DNA from: Polyodon spathula
Lineage: Eukaryota > Chordata > Actinopteri > Acipenseriformes > Polyodontidae
Length of the DNA stretch: 64,000 nt
Direction of reading: 5' to 3'
Assembly (NCBI RefSeq): GCF_017654505.1
Contig: NW_024472155.1
Location: forward strand, 18,501-82,500
Below the pieces are notes generated by a model. It saw only the letters and a list, made by a program, of their open reading frames with translations, ran no database searches and had not been told where the DNA came from. Below are positions 37,301 through 47,040 of the stretch, piece by piece (within the stretch, counting starts at the first letter, position 1; every line of letters begins with the position of its first letter). Position numbers and translations under genes: made by a program.

Positions 37301-40300
37301 TTGATCCTTTCCCAAGAACCGAAATCTTGGCTCCAGTTTCTTCCTGAAGTCTCTTGATTGTATTTCCTTGGGGTCCCAGAATTTTTCCCACAAAGTTAAA
37401 CTGCAAAGAAAGGCAAGATGTAAATATTTAAGCACAAAACAAGTTACTGAAGGTACAGTTAGCTTAAGGTTGGTTTCAGCACTGAATGAGTCACTATCAC
37501 TTCCCCCCCACCATTTGCCTCTATACAAACACACTGCAGTTTAATTCTGGCAGAACAAAGACAACAGTTCAATCACAAGCAGGCAAAGAAATAGACGACC
37601 ATAGCTGTCATTAGGTCGAACTTGCATCCTTGGCACGCTCAAGAATTGCATCCACATATGCAGCACAGATCGATGAGATGATTAAGTGGACTCAAGGCAA
37701 TTCAACAGTGATGCTCAGATGCTGCAAGGACCCAAGGCTTCCATTTAAGCCCCTAATCCTTTTTCTATTATTTGTACACAACTAGTCCCTTATACCATAG
37801 CAATTTAAAAAGGCAGCTTCCTTTTATATTAATTAAATACATTAAATAATAATCTGGCCACTCTGCCGTACAGCTGTGACCCTTCCCAGTCAACGACCTC
37901 AACAGCAGGCAGACTAGGCTTACAGAACACAGAAGGGAAGACTGGCTGTTGGGAGAATTCCTTGTTTAAGACTTCATGCAAAACAAAGAAAGGTTTGCTT
38001 TAGGTATACATTTTTTTTTTTTTAATGATAATTTAACACGGTCGGTTCCGCTCACCTTTGGGTATAGTTTTACTGGAATAAGGACCCTCTCTTTCAGTTT
38101 GAGGTTCTTGTGTGCAAAAAGGTCCAGATAGGAGTCTTCTTCGTCTTTCTTTGGCTCCCCTTTTTGAATCCTGTCAATTTCTAGAGAAAGAAACACAAGT
38201 ATCAGCTTCACTGTACAAATGCCATTACTAATAGCATGTGTTCAAGCCAGATAGCAAACTTAAACATGCAATAACAGAGTTCAGCACCCAGATTGACATT
38301 CCTTCTTGGAATAAACTTGGGTCTTAAAAGCTTCCAGCACTAAATACAGCAGTTGACTTACAGAACAGTAAGGAGGACACAGTCCTACAAATCAAACCAG
38401 GTACACTAGTAAATCGAGCATCAGAATATGATCACTGCTCAGCAAGATGCAGGACTGACATCCATTAAAGTTACTCTTCTGCAACAATTGAACAGTTATA
38501 AAGAAACAAAAACAAAGTCACAGACATCCCAATGCAGGAGTAAAACCTGCTACTGAGAAATATGCACAACAGACTGCAAAATAGCACCTGACTGGTTATT
38601 TAGGCTTACTATTTCAGTGTTTGAAAGAGAGACATAACGTGTTTTTTTTGTTGTTTTTTTTTTTCAAAGGCAAGCGAGAATAAGAAAGCTATAATCCAGA
38701 TTGTCACAATGGCATTTCTCAAATGACAGAGTGAAATCCAATAGGGATACCAGACCTGGAAGCCGATATAAAAAGAGACCGTAAACATCTGCCTTAGAGA
38801 ATGATATCCTAATCCGGAGGGTGGCTTTTACCCACCTTTACACCCAGCATCCACTAGACACATTACCCATCCCAATTCAGAATATTATGCCCTAAACTCA
38901 TCTTCCACTCATTGCTGCAGCCTGGAGTTGAGGTTCAGTACTGTATGGCTATAGAAGTCACATACCTCATAAGAGCAGTTTCATTAAAAAAATTGTCTGT
39001 GGCAATCTTGTCCGAATCTGGTCCTACAGTCACAAGGTGGAAATTTTATTTAATTGATGTTCTTTAGACTTTCCACTCAGAGGAAAGGAAAAAAAAAACA
39101 CAATGCATTCGGATTGCTAAAAATCAAAGGACGGCACAAGATGGCTGTAACTCCAGCAGTGGCAGAAGGGAAAGGTGAATCTCCAGGAACAAAAAAGAAT
39201 CTGAGCAGGCCCAGCAGGGGAGGGGTTTACACCAACAGAGCTCTTTACCAACTGCAGCGCACATACAGACTGCTACAAAAGCCAGCATCTTGGAGGCTGC
39301 ATTTGATGCAGTTACATTTCTCAAAACCCAGCAGTATGCAAGAGGGAGAGGGATTTGTAATTTCATTTAATATCTTAAGCAGAACCTGGAGTGGATAAAA
39401 TAAATATTTTAAATAGGTACGCCCAAGCATTCTGCAATTATCCAGATCTTATACCCCACTCCCCTTATACTTTAGGCTCCCAGTTACCCATTTATTAGCA
39501 GGGTGGCACATTACTGTTTGGTCAGTGGTTCAGCTGTTTTGTACACAGTAATATTGTGAATCTTTAACAGAGATTGATCTCCAAAAAATATTAACAGTTT
39601 GTTGGAAAGCAATAAACAATTATATTTACAACAGTAGAGTGACACTGTCATTGCAGGAGCCTTGTTCATTTAAATCTGAAACAGATGCAAGATTTTATGT
39701 TCTGGCCAACTGTCAAGCATCCGCCAACAAAAGTCGAGGAAATGTATACTTGCAAAGCCAAGTTATCTCTTTATACAAGAAAAAGATCTACGATAAATGA
39801 AAGGTTTTAAGACTCTGGATTCTGCAAGAGTTGTGGACAGGAGGAAACAACAACTGGCGTTCTAAAAAGTGCCCTGCTGCAAAGAAATAAAATAATTGTA
39901 CCCCCGCCAGTTTGTGCATGCCACGTTTACATTGTTAAGTGTGCAGAAGACATTGCTGACTACATAAAACCAAAGTTCAGCAACAAAGCGGAAAGCTACT
40001 GCACCAGTTCTGGCAAAATGCCTAGATTTTGCAACTCGCATAAATCAAGAAAATAAAACGCACACAACAGAATCGTAATACACATTCTCCTTTGTTTGAA
40101 CGGCAACCAGAGTCAACTCTAATCTCAAAGCCATTTGCTTCCCACTCGGACAATAAACCAGCAGAGCAGTACAACCCTGCCCGTCGAGTGCTGGAGTGAG
40201 CGTGTTAAACCGCTAACAATGACAATAAAATCCAGCGGTGGGTGTACTTTATCCAAGCCTGTGCGTGACAATGCGAGATATGCACACAGCAAATGCAAAA

Positions 40301-41586
40301 GATAATTTTACACGTCCTTCGGATTTCAGGTTTTTTTTTTTTTTAACATTAAACAATTAAGACTCCAATAATTTGGAAACTACCTCCAGAAAGAGCCGTA
40401 TAGCCCACACTAGCTTTAACCTTTGAAATCTGCAGTTACAGCAGTAATCCACTTTGAACATGCAAATCCGCCAGCCCGCCCGGGTGTGCAAAGCACCAAT
40501 AGTCTAATGCTCCGTAACCCTTATTCACGTCCTTAAAGGACAAATTTGTCAGTGGACAAATATAACTGGCTTGCTTACTCAAGCATAAAATGCATACGAT
40601 TTCCACAAACTATACAGGATACATATTTACTGCAACAGCGACTATTAAGAGCAAACTTCATTAGTCGACACGAATCGTTTAATTGTTGCATATGCAGCCT
40701 AGCCGAAGTTACAAGGCAGCTCTTGTTTGGCTTATTACACGATAACCAGGGTATCTCCTCATTCGCGCATTTCACACATGTCGATTAATTATATCGTGTA
40801 TTTTTTTAAAAAGTAAATACATCCATTATTAATTACATAAAAGTATGCTGAAATGTACTGTGCACGCTTGATCTATACTAGTTTACTATGTCCAATATAC
40901 TATTTCTGAAGTTAAAGCTAAATAAATATATTTTATTTGAAAAAAAAATAACGTTGAGTGCAACTGTACTCCTTACACAGCGTGGTAAACGCAGCCGCCA
41001 TTCGCAAGCCTCGTGGTTAAACTGAATCTCCGTCTAGTAAGCGCGGCGATGCCTCTTTTTAGACTATATATATATTTTTCGAAAGCGATCTATTAAATGT
41101 ACTTTGTTTAGTGATATTGCCGGTGTTTGGGACACGCGTTAAGGCATTTGTTTTACATCGAGACATTTTTCGCGTTTCGTTCACGTTGCATTTTCGCTTT
41201 TTGAAAGTTTGAAGTGGGCAAACAAAAACGCGGTTATCCGATCGCCTTTTGTTTAAAACAAAAAAAACCAACATCACTACTTCTAAAATGTAAGGATATG
41301 TAGCTAAACCACGCGTATTAGCAGAAGTCCGGGCTGAGAATGGAAGACAAAGAACAAAACAGAAATACAGAACAAACCCGGGCCTCGGTGCACCCTTTGT
41401 GTAGACGCCTCGGTGTTACACCTGCACAAAACACCACAGCCACTAGCCAAACACGGGTTCAAACCACGCCGAGATGAGAGAAAGCAGCTTACCCGCGGAT
41501 ATGAGCTTCATGGCGTGAGTGAAAGACGAGTCCAAGCTGTCCTTCTCCGCCAGCAGCTCTGGCAGGTACTTGCTTTCGGGCTCCAT
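34215..41586 (-). CDS. khdrbs1: KH domain-containing RNA-binding protein Sam68 (nine coding exons, 351 aa)
   Basis: Sam68 is a nuclear STAR-family protein that binds U(U/A)AA-type RNA as a dimer, regulates alternative splicing and is a Src-kinase/SH3 adaptor (family knowledge). Coding exons, transcript order: 41493-41586, 38056-38180, 37284-37400, 36756-36902, 35979-36118, 35469-35676, 35153-35220, 34727-34785, 34215-34312; all introns are GT-AG and phases match. Visible parts: QUA1 (residues about 5-45, KYLPEL then [12 protein letters not shown]), KH core from residue 74 with GPQG loop at 82-85, QUA2 (162-180, [11 protein letters not shown]), RG-rich segment (185-250), proline motifs before PYEEY, 16 tyrosines near the C-terminus, and the terminal nuclear-localisation sequence ending [13 protein letters not shown] and [11 protein letters not shown] fit KHDRBS1, not KHDRBS2/3 (GPRGN, DYNDEIRQ). 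The start is fixed by an in-frame TGA at 41608-41610 and an AAA-ATG-G context. The mammalian N-terminal extension is missing. Which fish paralogue (a or b) cannot be told. Confidence 0.97.
34569..34584. repeat. Poly-G tract in khdrbs1 intron 8 (C-run in the transcript)
   Basis: Sixteen consecutive G on the plus strand, about 140 bp downstream of exon 8 in the direction of transcription, inside intron 8 (34313-34726). Confidence 0.9.
34727..34785 (-). CDS. khdrbs1: khdrbs1 coding exon 8 (Tyr-rich tail, part 2)
   Basis: A 59-bp exon encoding residues 300-319 ([20 protein letters not shown]) plus one base. The acceptor is tttcag and the donor gtaagg. The YYDYGHG core is shared by all KHDRBS proteins. 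Confidence 0.93.
35153..35220 (-). CDS. khdrbs1: khdrbs1 coding exon 7 (Tyr-rich tail, part 1)
   Basis: A 68-bp exon encoding residues 278-299 ([20 protein letters not shown]), with acceptor attgtag and donor gtaagt. In Sam68 these tyrosines are phosphorylated by Src-family and BRK kinases (family knowledge). Confidence 0.93.
35469..35676 (-). CDS. khdrbs1: khdrbs1 coding exon 6 (RG-rich and proline motifs)
   Basis: Residues 208-277. The exon is GC-rich and repetitive, with many RGG triplets ([15 protein letters not shown]), then ASRARPPAP and [12 protein letters not shown]. In the family the RG region is an arginine-methylation target and the proline stretches bind SH3/WW domains. The acceptor follows a pyrimidine run ending ttccag, and the donor is gtaaga. 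Confidence 0.94.
35979..36118 (-). CDS. khdrbs1: khdrbs1 coding exon 5 (QUA2 and first RG repeats)
   Basis: Residues 162-207 plus two bases of an Arg codon. [19 protein letters not shown] is the QUA2 signature, followed by an RG-rich stretch ([14 protein letters not shown]). The acceptor is gaagcag and the donor gtaatg. Intron 5 is only 302 bp. Confidence 0.94.
36756..36902 (-). CDS. khdrbs1: khdrbs1 coding exon 4 (KH C-terminal half)
   Basis: Forty-nine codons (residues 113-161) between a cttgcag acceptor and a gtaagt donor: [15 protein letters not shown], then [12 protein letters not shown], then [19 protein letters not shown] replaces the usual EEELRK, and [11 protein letters not shown] resembles KHDRBS2/3 (FAPPGEAYSRM) more than mammalian Sam68 (FGPPCEAYALM). 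Confidence 0.95.
37284..37400 (-). CDS. khdrbs1: khdrbs1 coding exon 3 (KH core with GxxG loop)
   Basis: Exactly 39 codons (residues 74-112) between a tttgcag acceptor and a gtatgg donor. [29 protein letters not shown] and SMRDKAK are the near-invariant KH segment. GPQG is the RNA-contacting loop, and Q in place of R separates Sam68 from its two paralogues. Confidence 0.96.
38056..38180 (-). CDS. khdrbs1: khdrbs1 coding exon 2 (QUA1 second half to KH entry)
   Basis: The acceptor is tctctag before AAATTGACAGG and the donor is gtgagc. It encodes residues 32-73, from [12 protein letters not shown] through [12 protein letters not shown] to LYPK. The family usually has VKQYPK here, so the leucine in VKLYPK is a noticeable change just before the KH core. 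The exon ends in phase 0. Confidence 0.95.
38181..41492 (-). other. khdrbs1: khdrbs1 intron 1 (3.3 kb, longest intron)
   Basis: It lies between the gtaagc donor of exon 1 and the ttctctag acceptor of exon 2. Its 5' 0.5 kb (40970-41490) is CpG-rich. The rest is AT-rich with a T-run at 40330-40344 and no clear transposon or alternative exon. The open frames at 39054-39430 lack family resemblance and look incidental. Confidence 0.8.
41493..41586 (-). CDS. khdrbs1: khdrbs1 coding exon 1 (start codon, QUA1 first half)
   Basis: This exon holds residues 1-31, beginning [15 protein letters not shown]. It ends in GCG-G followed by a gtaag donor (phase 1), the same split of the codon before EI as I recall in mammalian Sam68. 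Compared with the family consensus it carries SLDSS where SLDPS is usual, and MKLISA where MQLLTA is usual; both lie in the QUA1 dimerisation region. Confidence 0.95.
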
Positions 41587-41900
41587 TTTGTGTTTGTGTT
41601 TTTTTTTTCAATATAAACTCTTGCAAAACCGAAGCGGCGACGGTTAAGAAGGTATTTCTCTTGTCTCGGCGCGGTGTTTTCGGGGTTTGGGACGCGTCAC
41701 AAGGCGGGTTTCTCCCGGGGAGAGGCTCTGTCGTAGTTAAGGCGCTCTTGCCGGTTGCTAACGTCTCTTCCCTCCTTGCTGTCTGGAAATGGAGTCCGAC
41801 TGAGAACAAACAGAGGAGCGAGAAGAGACAGAGCGGACATGAGGTCACAAGAGAGAGTCGCGCCGGGCGGGCGCCCCGCCCCCGCTTCTTAAAGGCACAG
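41587..41900 (-). promoter_or_regulatory. khdrbs1: khdrbs1 5' UTR and CpG-rich promoter
   Basis: CpG-dense sequence upstream of the start codon, falling off sharply beyond about 41900. A GC-box palette (GCGGGGGCGGGGC on the minus strand) sits at 41872-41884, typical of a TATA-less housekeeping promoter. An in-frame TGA at 41608-41610 closes the main frame. CpG richness also extends into intron 1 to about 40970. The transcription start cannot be placed from sequence alone. Confidence 0.6.
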
Positions 41901-42388
41901 GACGGAATAAACCAAACTGCGCAGTTACCGTATTGCAACGAAACCGAGGGATAGCACATCAACGACAACGAAAATGATATGAACTGTCTGCGGCATTTTC
42001 TTGAACGGTGTCTCAAAATGCCATTGGTGAAGACAAGGACCGGTTGTGAAAAGGTAGGTGCGTAAGAAAAAGGACCATTTCTTGCCACTTTCTAAATCTT
42101 CCCTCGCACACTATTGGCAAACACGTAAACTTAATGGACCAGGGCAGAAGGGTCCGAGCACATTCCGACGGCATCGGCGTTGCAGTATTGCAGGTGACGG
42201 TTTGTTAATGAAATTGATAATCAACAATTACTGTTTTTTTGTTGTTGTTTAAGAATAGTTTAGTTTTATCGCTATATACATAAATAGGCATAAGTGTGTG
42301 GCTCAGTTGCTGGGTGCAATACAAGGGTTGATACAGAACCTGCCCGATAGACGGCACTAACAGTACTGAAGGGTGTGTGATTGAGAAG

Positions 42389-42421
<33 letters not shown>

Positions 42422-43024
42422 AGCAGAGACGTCATAATTCCAAACGGATAAACGTGACATTGATTCATATAAAACAGGGTTTTTGCGGAGGGTATTTTTT
42501 TCTTTTGTGCAAATCATCAAAATCGTGATCCCAAAACCAACAGACTTGCAACCTGCGAGCAACGGAAACATCCCGGGGTCCGTCTCGACACGGAGGAATC
42601 GGCATCAGTCCCATGAAGTCAGGGGGAGGGAGGGATGCTCTGTGCTTCTCTGTAACCTCCTCTTCCGCTACAGCGTGGCAATGTGCAAATAGATAGGGGC
42701 CAAGTCTTACCAAAAAGATGCACGCCCACATTCAAATTAAATTATTATTTGAAATGCCCCACCCCCCACAGTCTGTAATAAAACCGTTCCATTTAAAATA
42801 AACTAATAATGCAATCTTCCGTGTCAAATAGCCTCCATGATAAATGTTATTTATTTATTTTGTTTATTTATTATTCCGCACCTTCTTGTACTCGGAATAC
42901 ACCAGGAACATCCACACTCGTGAATAGTATCAGTGGTTGCACTTTTTGTAATCTGCTGGGGACTTCAGGGTTACAATTAAATTAAAGGTTTAAAACTTTG
43001 ACTTAGGGTTATCCTTTATGGAAA
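41901..43024. other. Sequence upstream of the khdrbs1 promoter
   Basis: Non-coding, with the TTA array. No divergent gene starts here that I can recognise. Confidence 0.6.
42389..42420. repeat. (TTA)n microsatellite
   Basis: About ten TTA units, 0.8 kb upstream of the khdrbs1 start codon. Confidence 0.95.
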
Positions 43025-43104
43025 CGTGCGTTATCTACACCGCCGCTGTGTACTTAATAAGAGACTGTCTCCTGTGGGCACAGCAGCGGTGTAGATAATG
43101 TATG
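43025..43104. repeat. Perfect-length hairpin / short inverted repeat
   Basis: TTATCTACACCGCCGCTGTG (43031-43050) pairs with 43079-43098, 19 of 20 positions. In a plus-strand RNA the stem extends to 43025/43104 with three G-U pairs, about 25 of 26 paired, around a 28-nt loop. It could be a tiny MITE, a miRNA-like hairpin or a chance palindrome; no family is recognised. Confidence 0.75.
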
Positions 43105-43250
43105 ACACCTTGATATTTACACAGCTGGGAACACAATCCCAAATATCATTGCGCTTTATTACCCAAATCCTAGCCCCAACCCTGACTTTACCCTTTCTTT
43201 ATTTCCATTTATTGCTGAGAAACCTCAACCTGAAACTGAACCTGGGCTTT

Positions 43251-43604
43251 GTCATTATTAACACTTATTACAAGCAGATGTACAGTGTAAGAGGAACATT
43301 GTCATTATTAACACGTATTACAAGCAGATGTACAGTGTAAGAGGAGCATTGTCATTATTAACACTTATCACAAGCAGATGTACAGTGTAAGAGGAGCATT
43401 GTCATTATTAACACTTATTACAAGCAGATGTACAGTGTAAGAGGAGCATTGTCATTATTAACACTTATTACAAGCAGATGTACAGTGTAAGAGGAGCATT
43501 GTCATTATTAACACTTATCACAAGCAGATGTACAGTGTAAGAGGAGCATTGTCATTATTAACACTTATCACAAGCAGATGTACAGTGTAAGTAAGAGGAA
43601 CATT
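43251..43604. repeat. 50-bp minisatellite, seven units
   Basis: Each unit starts GTCATTATTAACACTTATTA and continues CAAGCAGATGTACAGTGTAA, then GAGGAGCATT. Unit starts: 43251, 43301, 43351, 43401, 43451, 43501, 43551. The units are nearly identical; differences are TTATTA/TTATCA, one CGT, GAGGAA/GAGGAG in outer versus inner copies, and a 4-bp GTAA insertion in the last. Confidence 0.97.
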
Positions 43605-44698
43605 GTTTTTTTTATTATTATTGCACAGCTGTGTTGTTGGTCCTTGATGATTTGCCTGTGCCTATTTAAATATCCGTAGCAGGTATACAGTATTGCACAT
43701 GATCATTGTATAATGCTAATATAATAACCCCTTTGATCAATTGCAATCTCAGTGGAAATAGCTGTTAAAACTGCACTGGTGAAAACCTTTAACCAAGTAA
43801 CCTGCACCTATCTGTCTATCTTTTTGTGTGGGTGTGGTCATTTAACCTAAGCCCAGTGTATTACTGCATATATACGTTTCCTGTTAATACATATTTAATG
43901 TACTATACTGTGTGCATTAAAAATTTAATGAAATGCAATTAGCAGTTCTGCAGTTTGCTAATGTCAACCCTGTTCGTTTGCCCTTTGCTTGCTTGCGATT
44001 AGGACCACAGCTTGGAACAATTTTAATCAGGCGATCGGGGACAGACCCAACCCTCAGACAGTCATTAATACCACAGAGAGGTGTATAGGCAAAATAGAAA
44101 AAAAAAACATATTAGGTTGATCTTTAACTCTTAATTATAAATTTGAATTCAGAGTGGTTGTTCCACAGCATTGTGCCTCTCAGAGTTTGGGATTGAAGCA
44201 GGATTTGATGGTAAGTGGATACTGATCTCAAAGTTGCCTTCAGTGGACACAATATGGGTGCAATTAAAAAAAGCTCTGAAAACCCCTCTTTTACAAGTCC
44301 CTCGTTGCTTTTGCTGTTGGTCTTTATTTTTTTGCATGACACTAGCAACACACCTTGCACATTCTCAGCAAAAACAAGGTGGACAGCTGTTTTCAAGCCA
44401 AGACTGGCATCCTTATTTTATTAGTGTTTATTTAGACACACCTTGTCTGTGCCAGTCTTGGACACAGCTGCTCCTGCTAACCTACAAGAGCAAACTATAT
44501 ATTACAGCTACACAAAATCACTGGGCTCTGCAGGTTAATATTGTCTGTCTCTGCAATATCTGATTTTATACAGTCATCCCTTTTTCTCTTTTTCCATCAT
44601 CAGTCCATTGGGGGGTCTGTATGAAATCTGCTTCTTTCACAGCTCCCAGCTATTCTGGAAATGAAGAAAAAAAAATGTGTAGCTCAGATTACAATAGA

Positions 44699-44716
44699 CC
44701 CCCCCCCCCCCCCCCC
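44699..44716. repeat. Poly-C tract
   Basis: Eighteen consecutive C residues. Confidence 0.95.
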
Positions 44717-45448
44717 AGTGCTTTCTCCAACACTTGGAAATGTAATTCCATTTTCACCTCCTTGGGCTTGTTCAGTTGTCTTTAACATCTGCAAGATGCT
44801 CTGCTTGTTCTCTGCCCCCACCCCCCTAAAAAAGACCTTTACCTGTTTTTTCAGTCTGGTCAGATTGCTGCAACAACTATGGCCATCTGTATCTGTTCTC
44901 CAAACCAATATAGAATTCAGAGGGGGCGCAATTAAGAAGCCTAGAAGAGCACTTTTATACGATGACACAAACTGTCAGAATAAAAAATTCAGATCCCTGT
45001 TAGCTGCCTGCTATTAATAATGTAGTAAAGGTCTTCGGTATACTCAAAGGGCAGTAGCTTAACTCTTTGATGACCAGCACAGAGTATAGCCTGCGCTGGT
45101 GGTTCAAACCAGAGGGGGTGATGAGGTCGGTATACAGAAGCATGGACAGGCATAGGAAATGCATTGTAACCAGAGGGGATCTTGTAAAGTCGTTTGAGGG
45201 CTTTCGAAGTGTGTGGATCCAGAAAGTAAAAATGGCACAGTATAGAGGGGTGCTGTGCACACTTGCATCATCAGATGAGAAGATACAACAAGGGAGTCCC
45301 CAGGGCCTCACCTGGTGAAAACACGGTTATCTGTGCTTTACATCGAAAGCCGATCAGACCTGTCGTTGAGTGCATATCAGCTTGTATCATCAACCGATAC
45401 AATATTCTATATTAAAAGCTGCCCATTATGACTCATATTTGTGTGATG

Positions 45449-45471
45449 TTTTTTTTTTTTTTTTTGCTGTT
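45449..45471. repeat. Poly-T tract
   Basis: About 20 T residues. Confidence 0.85.
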
Positions 45472-46295
45472 GTTTGTTTTTTCTTGTAGACTCATGCCCA
45501 CCTGAGGCTTGGTACAACAGTCTCCCCTCGCTATGCTGTGGATGGATTGGAAGTCAGACCTGTCGGGTTTAACTTGTGTAGGCAGCGAAGGTGCATGCCA
45601 GCTGCAGGGCTAACGTTCCCTGAAGGACTGAGGCTTGTGAAGGAGTTCATGAAGAGGGAGAGTCCTGCCTCTATCCGAAATGCACTTTTCAAAACACAGA
45701 AACAACTCCTGCCTTAAGCGGCAAACCAATTCCAACATCCTCATTGAAAAAGCCAGCCTGGAGTACTTTGAAAACCCCTTTGAAGCTGAACTCTCTCAGC
45801 CCCACTTGTACATTTGCATTTCTGAGCAGACCGCCTACTGAGAGGAATGTTGACAGAAAAGTTAGAGAATAAACAGAGTTTTTGTATCCAATTTCAGGGG
45901 GAAATGGTCTACCTTTTTCCTGTACCGAGAAATAATTACTTACATCCTTGTTTGCAATTTACTTTGGGTCCAGGTTGCATTTCGGCTTTAATAAGTTTAG
46001 TCAGGTCCATGTCACAGTCTAAATAATTCAGTGTGCAGTCAGCTTTCTCTTTTTACAGCCTGTGTCTCAGCCAGCTATTTCTCCAGCCCTTCCTGAGTAG
46101 GCTATAAATGTCCTCATCTGCCTAGAAAATGAATTTGGAAAAGATTTAGCATTGGCGGCCAATTCTTCACTTTTTTTTATCTTGCTTTTTCATTATAGAA
46201 CTGCTTGATCAATCGCCTGCTGCATACAGAGAAGTCATAGGAAGTCATACAAATGGTTTTGGTTTGTAATGCGTTTATCATACACAATATCGTAT

Positions 46296-46412
46296 GTGTT
46301 TATCGTGCTTTGCCATGTTATGCTTTACCATCCTTCTCTGTGCTTCACATCGCTTTCTCTATGGTTTAGTTTGCTTTTCTGTGCCTCTACTACAGGAAAC
46401 TTTTTATAAGGG
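46296..46412 (-). mobile_element. GGTAAAGCATA-family element (truncated copy)
   Basis: In reverse complement it reads CCTTATAAAAAGTTTCCTGT, then AAACCATAGAGAAAGCGATG, then AGCACAGAGAAGGATGGTAA, matching the start of the fuller copy at 54635. The far end is missing. Confidence 0.65.
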
Positions 46413-46818
46413 AAGAGCAAGCAATCATTCAACCCTCGTGAGGCGAGACCCCACCTGGTAAGATAAGGATAACTGAACCCAGCCGGTTTTCCACCCTGAG
46501 ACCAATGCCCCCAACTGGCAATCCAACGCCCAAGATCCAGTGCTAATCTGGATCTTAGAAACCAGACATGTGTGTTACCATTAGTCTAAAATAAAAAATA
46601 ACAATTATACATACAGTAGAGAAAAATATTTTTTAGTTAGTGATGCCCTCTTTATGTAACTTCATTTAAATTTTGGTGTGACCTCCTGTGGGTGCAGCCT
46701 GGAGTCTGGAGACCGCTCTCAACAGACAACTTCCACTGCTGAATACAAGCAGATCTCTATCAGTTTCATCCAGCTCCATTGACTCAGAACTGGAGGTAGC
46801 CTTGGATATGGACCAGAA

Positions 46819-47040
46819 CCCCTTGTAGAAGTTTCCCATAATAAAAGCATAGCAAAGTATAATAAAGTGTAATAAAGCAGAGTGAAAGCATGGTAAAGCA
46901 TAGATAAGAATATCAAGGTATGGTAAAGCATGTGAATACAAATGGCAAATCAGGGTAAACTATGGTAAATGGTTTGGTATAGCCATGGGAAAACTGCAAA
47001 AATACCACGAAATAATGGAGCGATACATTTTTATAAGAGA
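46819..47040 (+). mobile_element. GGTAAAGCATA-family element
   Basis: It starts CCCCTTGTAGAAGTTTCCC, passes through repeated GAAAGCATGGTAAAGCATAG words, and near the end has AGCCATGGGAAAACTGCAAA then AATACCAC, as in the copy at 54635. It is flanked on the left by an opposite-strand copy about 400 bp away. Confidence 0.7.

Noticed and set aside
34215..41586. KHDRBS2 or KHDRBS3 instead of KHDRBS1
   Set aside because: [27 protein letters not shown] and the long RG/proline region fit KHDRBS1; the paralogues have GPRGNSLKRL and DYNDEIRQ.
41489..42088. 199-codon minus-strand frame over the khdrbs1 promoter
   Set aside because: It crosses the CpG-rich promoter and exon 1 in a different frame from the Sam68 protein. 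GC-rich DNA has few stops, and the product has no family resemblance.
43251..43604. CRISPR-like array
   Set aside because: Units are contiguous 50-bp copies without variable spacers, in a vertebrate context: a minisatellite.
45067..45717. Two adjacent frames (45067-45318 and 45490-45717) as exons of a new gene
   Set aside because: The only convenient donor (after 45314) joined to the acceptor before 45490 makes an immediate TGA, and neither protein is recognisable.
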